Positions 28,587 to 38,207 of a DNA stretch of 64,000 bases are shown piece after piece. Location of the stretch: the NCBI RefSeq assembly GCF_009712035.1, contig NZ_VILB01000002.1, forward strand, positions 160,321 to 224,320, in the 5' to 3' direction. Origin of the DNA: Anabaena sp. UHCC 0187. GTDB taxonomy: Bacteria; Cyanobacteriota; Cyanobacteriia; Cyanobacteriales; Nostocaceae. Each line of letters begins with the position of its first letter. Position 1 is the stretch's first letter. Below the pieces are notes generated by a model, which was not told the origin of the DNA, ran no database searches, and saw only the letters and a list, made by a program, of their open reading frames with translations. The position numbers were made by a program, and so were the translations under genes.

Positions 28587-29660
28587 ATGCACTTATCAAA
28601 GATTAATACTACTCCATTACTCGTTGCTTCAAATGAACCAAATTTTGGCTCTCATTCTGGTTATTCAATTGCAGCAAAATACATATTAGGATGTAGTACA
28701 CTTTTTATAACTCGAAATAAAACAGTAAGCTTACATGAGCGAATTCTTAATAAAATTCTGAACACCTTTGCTATTTCAAGTTGGTATAAAATTAGCTCTG
28801 CTAAACTTGAGTGGTTGATATGGAAACAAATTCAGAATAGCAATCATAGACTTATTCACTTTTTATGGGGTGAAAGAGACTTAGGATATATTGATTTATT
28901 AATTGATCAAAATCTGTATCCTATATGTTCTACCTTTCATTCCTGTGCTGATGACTTACCAACAGTAATTCCCTTTTCAGCTAGAAATCGGTTAAAAAAT
29001 ATCGCAGCTATCGTAATTGTTAGTGAAACCCAAAGAGGTTTTTTTGAAGAATGTGGGGTTGAATCTCACAGAATACACTGTATTCATCACGGAATTGATA
29101 CGGATTTTTTTACGCCAAAAACTTATTTGAATGTAAACCAACCATTTACGCTACTATCAGTAGGTAGTTATCGTAGGAATTTTACTTATTTAAGAGAAGT
29201 TTTCAAAGAAATCAGTAAATTGAAAGATATACATATTAAAATTAAAGTTGTTAGCACTAGTAATAATATTGACTACTTCTCAGATATAGAGAATGTTGAA
29301 TTTATTAATAGTATTACTGATGCTGAATTGCTAGAAGTTTATCAATCTGCCTCATGCCAAATTATTTCTGTGGAGAATGCAACAGCTAATAATGCTTTGT
29401 TAGAGGGACTCGCTTGTGGTCTTCCAGTTATAGCCGAAAGAATTGGAGGAATCCCTGAATATGTAAATGAAAAATGTGCTATTTTAACAGAGCCAGGAGA
29501 TATAAAATCTATGGTAAAATCTATAGTAGCTATATCGCAATCATTACCACTACTTACCAGTATGTCTATAGCTGCTCGTGAAAGAGCTTTAGAGCTATCA
29601 TGGTTCAATATTGCTCAAAAAATGGAAAATGTTTATGTTTCTTTGATGGGAGAATATTAG
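28587..29660 (+). CDS. Family 4 glycosyltransferase
   Basis: This 357-residue GT-B protein has SHSGYSIAAKYI near the N-terminus, HFLWGERDLGYIDLLI, CIHHGIDTDFFTPKTY at the domain junction and the donor-site motif ENATANNALLEGLACGLPVIAERIGGIPEYV. The E-x7-E-like arrangement suits a retaining transferase. It overlaps nothing and lies 17 bp after the previous gene, in the same transcription direction. Confidence 0.86.
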   Translation: MHLSKINTTPLLVASNEPNFGSHSGYSIAAKYILGCSTLFITRNKTVSLHERILNKILNTFAISSWYKISSAKLEWLIWKQIQNSNHRLIHFLWGERDLGYIDLLIDQNLYPICSTFHSCADDLPTVIPFSARNRLKNIAAIVIVSETQRGFFEECGVESHRIHCIHHGIDTDFFTPKTYLNVNQPFTLLSVGSYRRNFTYLREVFKEISKLKDIHIKIKVVSTSNNIDYFSDIENVEFINSITDAELLEVYQSASCQIISVENATANNALLEGLACGLPVIAERIGGIPEYVNEKCAILTEPGDIKSMVKSIVAISQSLPLLTSMSIAARERALELSWFNIAQKMENVYVSLMGEY

Positions 29661-29717
29661 ATATTTTATTGCTTAAATCAATATAACAAGCAAATTCAAT
29701 ATTCAATATATATTAAT

Positions 29718-30281
29718 ATGTTTGGGATCATAACACTTAATAGAGTTATTCAAGGTTTAAATAGTAGATGGCGTAATCTATATTATAAAATGCTGGGTGT
29801 TCATCTCCACGGCTATATCTGGATGCGCCAAATTGAAATTCCCCGCAATTTTCAGGATATTGAAATTGAAAGTAATTGTGCGCTCGATCAAGGTGTTATT
29901 CTTTTATGCAGCGGTGAACCCCTAACGCATCCTAAGATTCATATTGGCGCTGACACTTACATTAACCGCAATACTTTTCTCGATGCTATTGAATCTTTAA
30001 CTATTGGTAATAACTGTGCTATTGGACCTGGGTGCTACATCACCGACCATGATCACGGTCTTGACCCGAATTTTCCTCCTCTAGCACAACCAATGGTTTC
30101 TAAACCAACAATAATAGGCGATCGCGTCTGGATTGGAGCAAACGTCACAATTCTTAAAGGTGTAACCATTGGTTGTGATACTGTAGTCGGTGCAGGTAGC
30201 GTAGTGACCAAAGATTTACCAGAGAGAGCGATCGCAGTGGGAGTCCCTGCTAAAGTTATTAAGCAGCGGATTGATCCTTAA
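29718..30281 (+). CDS. Hexapeptide-repeat O-acetyltransferase (MaaA/NodL/WcaB type)
   Basis: This 187-residue protein has a left-handed beta-helix built from hexapeptide repeats in its second half. Visible repeats include IGNNCAIGPGCYITDHDHG, the catalytic-His region, and IGDRVWIGANVTILKGVTIG with GAGSVVTKDLPERAIAVGVPAKV at the end. Such enzymes move acetyl groups from acetyl-CoA to sugar hydroxyls. The N-terminal 50 residues are helical and basic. It implies that the polymer may be O-acetylated. Confidence 0.87.
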   Translation: MFGIITLNRVIQGLNSRWRNLYYKMLGVHLHGYIWMRQIEIPRNFQDIEIESNCALDQGVILLCSGEPLTHPKIHIGADTYINRNTFLDAIESLTIGNNCAIGPGCYITDHDHGLDPNFPPLAQPMVSKPTIIGDRVWIGANVTILKGVTIGCDTVVGAGSVVTKDLPERAIAVGVPAKVIKQRIDP

Positions 30282-30325
30282 ACACAAATTTTTTCCAGTC
30301 GAATAATTTTTATGCCTTACCCATT

Positions 30326-31234
30326 ATGACTGTTCAAGCCACTATCGTTTTTACTACACACAATAGATATGAATTGCTTATAAAAGCAATTCAAGCTGCA
30401 AAACGTCAAAGTGTTGCTGTTGATATCATCGTTATGGATGATAATTCTACAGATGGTACAAGCGAAATGATGTCTCGTGATTTTCCTGACATCCAGTATT
30501 ATCGATCACCAGAAAATAAAGGCCCTTGCTATCAGCGAAATAAAGGAATTGAATTATCTAAAACCAAAATAGTCTTTCCCCTTGATGACGACTCAATTCT
30601 TGATTCTGAATACACTATCGAACAAACTCTAAGAGAATTTAATGATCCACAAGTTGGAGCGGTTGCTATTCCTTTTATCAACATTTTGCAAGATCAAATG
30701 ATATGGACAAAAGCCCCTAATCAAGAGCAAATATATGTAACTCATGCCTATGTTGCAGCGGCTCATGCTGTTGATAGAGAGAAGTTTCTCAGCATTGGTG
30801 GCTATCGAGAACTGTTCTTTTACATGGGAGAGGAAGGAGATGTCTGTATACGTCTTCTAGAAAAAGGATTTTATGTTCGATTAGGAACTGCTGATCCTAT
30901 TTACCATTACCAACCACCAAATAGAATTTCTAAACGACCTGATGTATTTGGTCGTCAAAATGACATTCTATTTTCTTATTTTAACACACCTACAAGTATT
31001 TTGCCCCTATCTTTAATAGGAACTACTCTGAAAGGAATTTGGTTTGGACTCAAAGTCCGTCGCCCACTTTATATGTTAGAGGGCTTTTATAAAGGCTATT
31101 CAATAGCTTTGAAGAAAAAAGGGATGAGAAATCCTGTAGATCAAGATTGCTTCCAGGTTTATCGCCTCTTAAAAAGAAGACAAAAAGTTCCTCTACAGGA
31201 AATTAAACTCTATCTAGATCACAAAAACATTTAA
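30326..31234 (+). CDS. Family 2 glycosyltransferase
   Basis: This 302-residue GT-A transferase shows QATIVFTTHNRYELLIKAIQ, VMDDNSTDGTSEMM, the nucleotide-sugar motif FPLDDDSIL and a conserved FYMGEEGDVCIRLLEKGF acceptor-side segment. These are typical of rhamnosyltransferase-like GT2 proteins, but the sugar is not determined. The C-terminus has an amphipathic region without a clear membrane helix. Confidence 0.87.
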   Translation: MTVQATIVFTTHNRYELLIKAIQAAKRQSVAVDIIVMDDNSTDGTSEMMSRDFPDIQYYRSPENKGPCYQRNKGIELSKTKIVFPLDDDSILDSEYTIEQTLREFNDPQVGAVAIPFINILQDQMIWTKAPNQEQIYVTHAYVAAAHAVDREKFLSIGGYRELFFYMGEEGDVCIRLLEKGFYVRLGTADPIYHYQPPNRISKRPDVFGRQNDILFSYFNTPTSILPLSLIGTTLKGIWFGLKVRRPLYMLEGFYKGYSIALKKKGMRNPVDQDCFQVYRLLKRRQKVPLQEIKLYLDHKNI

Positions 31235-31528
31235 TACCCATCCAAAAACATCCTCAAAATAAAATATTTCTGGCACAAACAATTACATGAATATACTTAT
31301 AAATATTGACAAAAATCAAAATTTTTCATGAGTAATTTCGTTAATACCCATGATAATGCCTATCTCCTTTGTGAAATGCCAAGGTGGCAAGACTTTAAAG
31401 AAACTTTATGATTGACTGACTTTTGTAAAGCATATTTCAAGGTTTAAATAAGGATTTTTTTCTATCCCGATTTCAAATAAGAAAGTTGGATTTCAGTTAT
31501 ATGCTCAAGTCAACAAAAGATTATAATT

Positions 31529-32791
31529 ATGGCAATAATTACAGGCACAACAGGAAATGACACTCTCATTGGGACAGGTAGTAACGATCTAATCTATGGA
31601 GATCTTGGTGCAGATAATATGTCTGGTCTTGCAGGTCAAGATATCTACATAGTAGACAACTCAGGCGACGTAGTTAACGACTCTGATAATGACACAATTG
31701 TTAACACTACAATCAACTACGATTTACGTGATGTAGTTGGGTCTACTCCCGTGACTGGAGGACCTGGACTGACACTCAATTTATGGGCTGACGGTATCAC
31801 TGGAACCGGCTCGCGAGGAAACAACACAATTGTCAGTTACGGCTCTAACACCACCCTAATAGGTCTTGAAGGCAGTGATACATTGAAAGGTGGACAGTAT
31901 TCACTCGTTCAAGGTCGAGGAGGTAATGATTTTTTAGAAATTACTGGTTCTTCTGGTAACGGTACTTTAATAGGTGGGACTGGAGATGATACCTATAATG
32001 TCTTTACCACTAGTGGTTCATTAACTATCGACGAATCTAATGATAATGGTCGTGGAGTGGATACTATTGTCTCTAGTGTGAACTTTTCTTTGAGCAGTCA
32101 ATCTGGAGTTACAATTTTAGGTGACATTGAGAACTTAGAACTTGCTTCTACAGCTATCGTTGGAGAAGGTAATGCTCTTAAGAACAAAATTTGGGGCAAC
32201 AACCAAAACAATATCTTAAGTGGGTGGGATGGTAATGATAGCATATACGGCAACGATGGCAATGATAACATTGATGGCGGTGTCGGTGATGATTTCTTAG
32301 AAGGTAATAACGGCAACGACATAATTAATGGTGGTGACGGCAATGATAGTATCTTCGGTGATAATCTAGCTGGTACTCAATCTGGCAATGACACCCTCAA
32401 CGGACAAGTTGGTAATGATACTCTCACTGGTGGACTTGGGGCTGACATTTTTGAGTTTGGTGGTCTAGGTTTATCCGCTAAACAAAGTATACCTACTTTC
32501 ATGGGCAGAGATACAATTACAGACTTTAGCAGTGGACAAGGAGATAAGATTCATCTCAATCAGACCACTTTTGCAGCCATAGCATTGGGGACTTTAAGCA
32601 GTTCTGATATTGCCTTTGTGACTACTAACAATGGCATAGGTCAAAACAATACTTACCTTGTTTATAACACAGTTAGTGGTGAATTGTTCTACAATGAAAA
32701 CCTATCTGCTACTGGTTTTGGCAATGGTGGATTATTCGCTACATTGACAGGCGCACCAACATTAACCGCAAGCGATTTTGTAGTTATTTAA
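31529..32791 (+). CDS. RTX-type calcium-binding repeat protein (copy 1)
   Basis: This 420-residue acidic protein is built of glycine/aspartate-rich nonapeptide repeats of the GGxGxDxUx type, with runs such as GNDGNDNIDGGVGDDFLEGN and GGDGNDSIFGD near residues 235-280. Parallel beta-rolls of this kind bind calcium outside the cell. There is no Sec signal peptide, as expected for type I secretion through a C-terminal signal, but no type I transporter is in the window. The C-terminal 110 residues closely match those of copy 2 (DTLNGQ.GNDTLTGGLG and GLSA.QS). A role in the extracellular matrix is inferred from context. Confidence 0.88.
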   Translation: MAIITGTTGNDTLIGTGSNDLIYGDLGADNMSGLAGQDIYIVDNSGDVVNDSDNDTIVNTTINYDLRDVVGSTPVTGGPGLTLNLWADGITGTGSRGNNTIVSYGSNTTLIGLEGSDTLKGGQYSLVQGRGGNDFLEITGSSGNGTLIGGTGDDTYNVFTTSGSLTIDESNDNGRGVDTIVSSVNFSLSSQSGVTILGDIENLELASTAIVGEGNALKNKIWGNNQNNILSGWDGNDSIYGNDGNDNIDGGVGDDFLEGNNGNDIINGGDGNDSIFGDNLAGTQSGNDTLNGQVGNDTLTGGLGADIFEFGGLGLSAKQSIPTFMGRDTITDFSSGQGDKIHLNQTTFAAIALGTLSSSDIAFVTTNNGIGQNNTYLVYNTVSGELFYNENLSATGFGNGGLFATLTGAPTLTASDFVVI

Positions 32792-33312
32792 TAGTCAGGT
32801 AAAATCATAGAGTCAGCAGCAGCTACTTCAACTTCAGCAAAAACTCTTGAAAAACAAGATTTAATCTAAGTCAAAGCAGGTAAAAAGTATTTTTTACCTG
32901 CTTTATTCAAACTTTCTGATCTATCTCAAGTTGAGAGCAAGAAACTTCCCGTTATGGTATGATACCGTGTAATTTTTTTTTTGCTATGCTGATTTGATTC
33001 TAAAGATTTGTAAAGACCGATGAACGATATCTATCTATATCTAAAGTAATACTTTCGTTCCGCAAGTCTATTTTTTCATATTAAAATACTTCTGGCATGA
33101 TTAATAAACGATACTAGAGACTCCGTCAATTCATTTATTTACTGATATTAATAGTTTTTTGTCACATACTAAAAAATGTAACTTATAATCAATGAAGTCT
33201 TAACTTGAAATTTAAAGTTTAAGTAAGAATACTTGAATATTCCTACCTAAAAATGCAGAACTTGAGTTAAGTTGTATACTAGATAGACAAGAACAAGAGG
33301 AGTTTCTGAGAT
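32792..33312. other. Spacer between the two RTX genes
   Basis: This 521-bp AT-rich stretch has a strong terminator at 32873-32904 and a T run near 32972-32981. No coding frame is convincing. The second RTX gene therefore probably has its own promoter here, though I cannot assign -35/-10 elements. Confidence 0.5.
32873..32904 (+). terminator. Intrinsic terminator after RTX gene 1
   Basis: Perfect 14-nt arms, AAAGCAGGTAAAAA (32873-32886) and TTTTTACCTGCTTT (32891-32904), enclose a 4-nt loop. The right arm itself starts with T residues. It lies about 80 bp after the RTX stop. Confidence 0.75.
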
Positions 33313-34377
33313 ATGGCAACATTTAATTTGACTGTGGATGATGCTGGTCTAACTATCACAGGTACATCAGTAAACGATGTGTTTGTGAGCGACCTTAATG
33401 CCATCAACACTACCATTCTGGGTAGCACTGGATCGGATATTATCAAAGGAGTAGCAGGCACAGTAGCCCGGGGTCAAGGAGGTAACGACTTCTTAGAAAT
33501 TTCCGGTACCAGTGGAGGTACGATGATAGGTGGAACTGGAAATGATACCTATGACATTCTTCTTTCCAATGCCGGAGTAACAAATTTGGTCATAGACGAA
33601 CTTAATGATAATGGCAGGGGCATAGATACTATTGTCTCTAGAATAAATTTTTCGTTGAATAACCCAGGTGCGTCTGGAGTTACTATACTTGGTAGTGTTG
33701 AAAACCTAACTCTTTCTGTTCTTCCTCTGGGTACAGGACCTATATTTGGAGAAGGTAATGCTCTTGACAACGTAATTGTCGGCAACCAAGAAAACAATAC
33801 CTTAAACGGGTTAGCCGGAAATGATAGGATTTTTGGCTCTTTTGGCAACGATTCAATTGATGGTGGTTCCGGTGATGATTTCTTGGAAGGTAATCAGGAC
33901 GACGATATAATTAATGGTGGTTCTGGTAATGATAACATCTTCGGTGATAAGGCAGGAGCTACTTATACCGGTAATGACACCCTAAACGGACAAGGTGGTA
34001 ATGACACTCTCACTGGTGGGCTTGGGATTGACATCTTTGCATTTGGTGGTGCAGGTTTATCCGCACAACAAAGTGCAGCTACTTCCATCGGCAGGGATAC
34101 AATTGTGGACTTCCTTGTTGGAACAGATAAGATTCAACTTGACAAAACAAATAGCTTTAGCTCAATTGGCTCAATTGCCACTGATTTCTTCTCAGGCAAC
34201 TTTGGTACTAACAATGCTGGTATTGGTGCTAGAAGCGAACGTATTATTTATAATACAGCTAATGGTGCGTTATATTACAATGAGAACGGTAGCCTTACTG
34301 GTGGTGGTGCTGGGGGCTTTTTCGCAACCGTGACCGGCATTCCAACCTTAACAGCAACAGACTTCATCATCGTCTAA
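33313..34377 (+). CDS. RTX-type calcium-binding repeat protein (copy 2)
   Basis: This 354-residue paralog of the upstream RTX protein lacks about 65 residues near the N-terminus of copy 1. Both share QGGNDFLEISG, GGTGNDTYD, DELNDNGRGIDTIVS-like segments and a C-terminal block with DTLNGQGGNDTLTGGLG. The nonapeptide calcium repeats lie near residues 165-235. No Sec signal peptide is seen. It was probably formed by tandem duplication. It ends just before a strong hairpin and is flanked by glycosyltransferase genes, which supports a role in the same extracellular layer. Confidence 0.88.
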   Translation: MATFNLTVDDAGLTITGTSVNDVFVSDLNAINTTILGSTGSDIIKGVAGTVARGQGGNDFLEISGTSGGTMIGGTGNDTYDILLSNAGVTNLVIDELNDNGRGIDTIVSRINFSLNNPGASGVTILGSVENLTLSVLPLGTGPIFGEGNALDNVIVGNQENNTLNGLAGNDRIFGSFGNDSIDGGSGDDFLEGNQDDDIINGGSGNDNIFGDKAGATYTGNDTLNGQGGNDTLTGGLGIDIFAFGGAGLSAQQSAATSIGRDTIVDFLVGTDKIQLDKTNSFSSIGSIATDFFSGNFGTNNAGIGARSERIIYNTANGALYYNENGSLTGGGAGGFFATVTGIPTLTATDFIIV

Positions 34378-34437
34378 TGGTCATGCCTATCTGTATGTCA
34401 AGCATTTTTCAAAACTAAAAATTGATATTTACTGTTC

Positions 34438-34470
34438 AGATCCCCGACTTCTTTGAGAAGTAGGGGATCT
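34438..34470 (+). terminator. Hairpin terminator/repeat after RTX gene 2
   Basis: AGATCCCC-G-ACTTCT (34438-34452) pairs with AGAAGT-A-GGGGATCT (34456-34470), 14 of 15 positions, followed by CATTTT. The sequence also looks like a dispersed cyanobacterial repeat. Confidence 0.65.
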
Positions 34471-34495
34471 CATTTTATAAATAGATTCCTCATCC

Positions 34496-35734
34496 ATGCC
34501 TACAGCACCTGACAATTGGATATCTTGCCAAATCGGAGCGCGTGAAAATTATACTATCCCCAGAGCTTTACACCAGCAGGGACAGCTTGCTCACTTAATC
34601 ACAGATGCTTGGGTATCTCCTCAATCTTCACTAAATCTTTTACCTAAAAACCTCTTAGCTAACTTACGGGAAAGATACCACCCAGATTTAGAGCAAGCAT
34701 CTGTTTACGCTTTCAATAGTTCTTTAATTCAGTTTGAATTAACTCAAAAATTCCAAAAGAAGACAGGATGGGAAAAAGTTATTGCTCGCAATCAATGGTT
34801 TCAACAGCAGGCAATCAAAACTTTAAGATCACTGACTGACCAGTTTACAAATCCTCCTATTTTATTTTCCTATAGCTATGCAGCATTAGAATTATTTAGA
34901 TTTGCTAAACAACAAGGATGGTACACTGTTTTAGGGCAAATTGATCCGGGAATTGAAGAGGAAGTGATTGTCACTAAAGAATATGAGCGATATCCCCAAT
35001 ATCGAGCAGACTGGCAACCAGCACCTCCTGAATATTGGCAAAACTGGCATGAAGAATGTAATATGGCTGATGCTATCGTGGTCAATTCCAATTGGTCACG
35101 TCAACTCCTGGAAAAAACAGGTGTTGATTCTCAAAAAATCCAGATCATTCCCTTGGTATACACTCCACCAAAGACAGCTAGTAACTTTGTCCGCACTTAT
35201 CCAGAATTATTTTCTCAAGAGCGCCCTTGTAGGGTATTATTTTTAGGACAGGTGATTTTAAGAAAAGGAATTGCTGCTGTTTTAGATGCAGTTCAATTAC
35301 TGGAAGGATATCCTGTGGAGTTTTGGATAGTTGGATCTCAACAAATTGAAATTCCAACTCATTTAAAAACTCATCCACAAATTCGTTGGGTAGGTCATGT
35401 TAACAGAAGCGAAACAACTCAATATTATCAGATGGCAGATGTATTTTTGTTCCCAACACTTTCGGATGGTTTTGGATTAACTCAACTAGAAGCACAAGTA
35501 TGGAAATTGCCTATTATTGCTTCTCGTAACTGTGGTGAAGTGGTTGTAGATAGTGTGAATGGTTGGTTTTTGGAGGAAGTTAGTGGTAATCAAATTGCTA
35601 CTTTAATTAAGTCAATCTTAAAAGATACTGGTCAATTAAAATATTTATCTAATAGTTTAAAATCAGTGTTCCAGTTTAATGATTTAAGCTTGTTTAATGC
35701 TCTAAATACTATTATTCGATTATTAGAATTTTGA
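34496..35734 (+). CDS. Family 4 glycosyltransferase
   Basis: This 412-residue GT-B protein begins with WISCQIGARENYTIPRALHQ and carries AIVVNSNWSRQLLEKTGV, RVLFLGQVILRKGIAAVLDA and the donor-site segment LFPTLSDGFGLTQLEAQVWKLPII. It looks like a retaining transferase related to those that build branched exopolysaccharides. It starts 25 bp after the hairpin that follows RTX gene 2, so it may belong to a separate transcript. Confidence 0.86.
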   Translation: MPTAPDNWISCQIGARENYTIPRALHQQGQLAHLITDAWVSPQSSLNLLPKNLLANLRERYHPDLEQASVYAFNSSLIQFELTQKFQKKTGWEKVIARNQWFQQQAIKTLRSLTDQFTNPPILFSYSYAALELFRFAKQQGWYTVLGQIDPGIEEEVIVTKEYERYPQYRADWQPAPPEYWQNWHEECNMADAIVVNSNWSRQLLEKTGVDSQKIQIIPLVYTPPKTASNFVRTYPELFSQERPCRVLFLGQVILRKGIAAVLDAVQLLEGYPVEFWIVGSQQIEIPTHLKTHPQIRWVGHVNRSETTQYYQMADVFLFPTLSDGFGLTQLEAQVWKLPIIASRNCGEVVVDSVNGWFLEEVSGNQIATLIKSILKDTGQLKYLSNSLKSVFQFNDLSLFNALNTIIRLLEF

Positions 35735-35870
35735 AAATGAACCCAATTCTAACTGTAATATTTTTTGGTTGGTAAACAAAAAATCTCTACGAAAATGTAT
35801 TGCAAACAGATCAATACAGACTTGTCAAAAGATATAAACATTAACAGAGTTGTATTTACATTAATAAAAA

Positions 35871-36971
35871 ATGCTGAATTTAAAAAATAATTTTATTAAA
35901 GTCATATTTTATTCTATTCTGCCATCGCCTTATCAAAGAGATTTATTTTTTGAACTCTCTCGCTATCCAGAAATAGATTTAACTGTTTATTATCTAGAAC
36001 CTGCTTGTGCTGATTCTCCCTGGCCAGAAAAAACCTTACAATCTTATGAACGTATCTTACCAGGATTTCATTTAGCCTGGGGTTTATCTCGCTTTCATTT
36101 TAACTGGCACTTTCCGTCAAATACTCAAGCTGATGTGGTTGTGTTAAATGGTTACATGAATCTTACTACTCAATTGTTACTGAAATTGCAAGCTAAACAA
36201 GTTCCTTGCATTTTTTGGGGTGAAAAAATGGTTGGTAATTCCCAAGGAATAAAAGGAAAATTACAAAAATACTTAGCCAGTGTTTTAAATAATTGTTATG
36301 GAATTGCCGCTATTGGTACTCAAGCACAACAAGACTATCAACAACGTTTTCGTGATAAACCTATCTTTAATATTCCCTACTATTGCGATTTAACTCCTTT
36401 TAGTCAAAACTTACCCCAAAGACCCAGGAATCCTGTTACTATTTTATTTTGTGGTCAAATGATAGCGCGGAAAGGAGTTGATATTTTACTTCAAGCATTT
36501 AATAATTTAATTCAATCTGGTTACAATGCTAATTTACTGCTAGTAGGAAGAGAAGCAGAACTTCCTCAATTATTAGAAAAATTACCTGAACAAACCCGTC
36601 AAAAAATTGAATATGCAGGATTTCAACCTCCTGAAAATTTACCTAAATTTTTCCATCAAGCTGATTTATTTGTCTTACCCAGCCGTTATGATGGTTGGGG
36701 TGTAGTAGTAAATCAAGCAATTGGGGCAGGTTTACCTGTAATATGTTCTGATGGTGTAGGTTCTGCTTATGATTTAATTAATCGAGGAGAAAATGGTGAT
36801 TTGTTTCCTATTGGTGATACCCAGGCATTAACACAACATTTAATCACATATCTCAGTAATTCAGATATGATTAAAAGTGCAAGTTTAGCTGCTATCAATA
36901 AATCAGCTATGTTATCACCAAAAATAGGTGCTAAAAAGTGGGTTAATGTTTTTCAAAAAATAGTTATTTAA
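35871..36971 (+). CDS. Family 4 glycosyltransferase
   Basis: This 366-residue GT-B protein has YSILPSPYQRDLFFELSRYP at the N-terminus, VTILFCGQMIARKGVDILLQA and the donor motif LFVLPSRYDGWGVVVNQAIGAGLPVICSD split over the C-terminal domain. No membrane segments are visible. The sugar donor is unknown. It lies 40 bp upstream of the next transferase and in the same direction. Confidence 0.87.
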   Translation: MLNLKNNFIKVIFYSILPSPYQRDLFFELSRYPEIDLTVYYLEPACADSPWPEKTLQSYERILPGFHLAWGLSRFHFNWHFPSNTQADVVVLNGYMNLTTQLLLKLQAKQVPCIFWGEKMVGNSQGIKGKLQKYLASVLNNCYGIAAIGTQAQQDYQQRFRDKPIFNIPYYCDLTPFSQNLPQRPRNPVTILFCGQMIARKGVDILLQAFNNLIQSGYNANLLLVGREAELPQLLEKLPEQTRQKIEYAGFQPPENLPKFFHQADLFVLPSRYDGWGVVVNQAIGAGLPVICSDGVGSAYDLINRGENGDLFPIGDTQALTQHLITYLSNSDMIKSASLAAINKSAMLSPKIGAKKWVNVFQKIVI

Positions 36972-37010
36972 AGCAAAAATAATCAATTAAATCAGTTATT
37001 ATTGATAGTA

Positions 37011-38204
37011 ATGAAAATTCTTTTAGTAAGCACTAGTTCTGGCTCTCGCGGTGGTGGAGAATTATGGTTAAAATATCTAGGTATAGGATTAAAAAATCTT
37101 GGACATGAAGTTGGTCTTTGGGTATCGTCTGATCCTAACATGGATGAATTAGCAGCACAGTTTTCATCAATAGGTGAAGTAATTCGTTCTCCATATATCA
37201 ATACTTACAAACATCGAGGACGTTCACTTTCTACGCTTTTCAATTTTTCAACCTCAAAATCTCTTAAAACAGTTTGGGAAAATTGGCAACCTGATATTCT
37301 GCATATTAATAAGCAAAATTTAGAAGACGGTTTAGATATTTTACGTGCTGCTGATGGTTGTTCTTTTCCCAGTGTGTGCATGATTCATATTACCCAGTCT
37401 GCACAGACTTTGAAAGCTGCGATGCCACAATTAAGAGATTGGGTGGCTCGTTTTGCTTTACAAAATTATAGTGGACAATTAGTCACTGCGCCCCAAACAC
37501 GAGCAGATTCTTTAAAAGAATTTTTACAAAGAGATCGCTCAGTTAAAGTTATTCTTAATGCAGCACCATCAATCAATCAAAATTTAATTCCTCAATGGCG
37601 TACACAAAAACGTATAGAATTAAATATTAATGATGATGAAATTTTATTTGTTAGTGTTGGTAGAATGGTAGCTCAGAAAAATCCTATGTACTTTCTCAAG
37701 GTAGCATCTGAGATTAAGCATAAACTACCATCAGCACAATTTTTATGGATAGGAGATGGTAATCTTAGTAATGAATGGGATAAATATGTTCAAGAAAATT
37801 CCCTCGATATCTTTATTAAAAGATTGCCTTGGCAGCATGAAGTAATACCTTGGTTAGCAGCATCCGATATTTATTTACATTTGGCAGAATTTGAAGGAAT
37901 GCCATTTTCTGTTCTAGAAGCTCTTTCCGTAGGACTACCTTGCATTTTATCACCAAAATTGCTCGATGATATTCCCCCATTTCAAGCTGAAGGGATTATT
38001 TGTTTTGACGATACTTATGAATGGATTAATAAAATTAAATCTCAGGACAATAGAAATCAGTTAAGTAAATTAGCAACCCACCTTTTTAACAACTCATTTA
38101 GTTTACAAAGATTAGCTAAAGAGTACATCGAAGTTTATCAACAAGTTTTACAAACAAAATATCGTTTAATTAATAAAAAATTAAATCATTTATCTAATTC
38201 CTAA
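37011..38204 (+). CDS. Family 4 glycosyltransferase
   Basis: This 397-residue GT-B protein begins MKILLVSTSSGSRGGGELWL, the glycine-rich acceptor loop of GT4. Its donor domain has ILFVSVGRMVAQKNPMYFLK and HLAEFEGMPFSVLEALSVGLPCIL. I chose the ATG at 37011 over a TTG at 37002 because MKILLVS is a normal family start. It ends 3 bp before the Wzy-like gene. Confidence 0.87.
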   Translation: MKILLVSTSSGSRGGGELWLKYLGIGLKNLGHEVGLWVSSDPNMDELAAQFSSIGEVIRSPYINTYKHRGRSLSTLFNFSTSKSLKTVWENWQPDILHINKQNLEDGLDILRAADGCSFPSVCMIHITQSAQTLKAAMPQLRDWVARFALQNYSGQLVTAPQTRADSLKEFLQRDRSVKVILNAAPSINQNLIPQWRTQKRIELNINDDEILFVSVGRMVAQKNPMYFLKVASEIKHKLPSAQFLWIGDGNLSNEWDKYVQENSLDIFIKRLPWQHEVIPWLAASDIYLHLAEFEGMPFSVLEALSVGLPCILSPKLLDDIPPFQAEGIICFDDTYEWINKIKSQDNRNQLSKLATHLFNNSFSLQRLAKEYIEVYQQVLQTKYRLINKKLNHLSNS

Positions 38205-38207
38205 ATA

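Noticed and set aside
32098-32343. Serine/proline/leucine-rich - strand frame inside RTX gene 1
   Set aside because: It is the complement of the repetitive glycine/aspartate codons. The + strand RTX frame explains the sequence.
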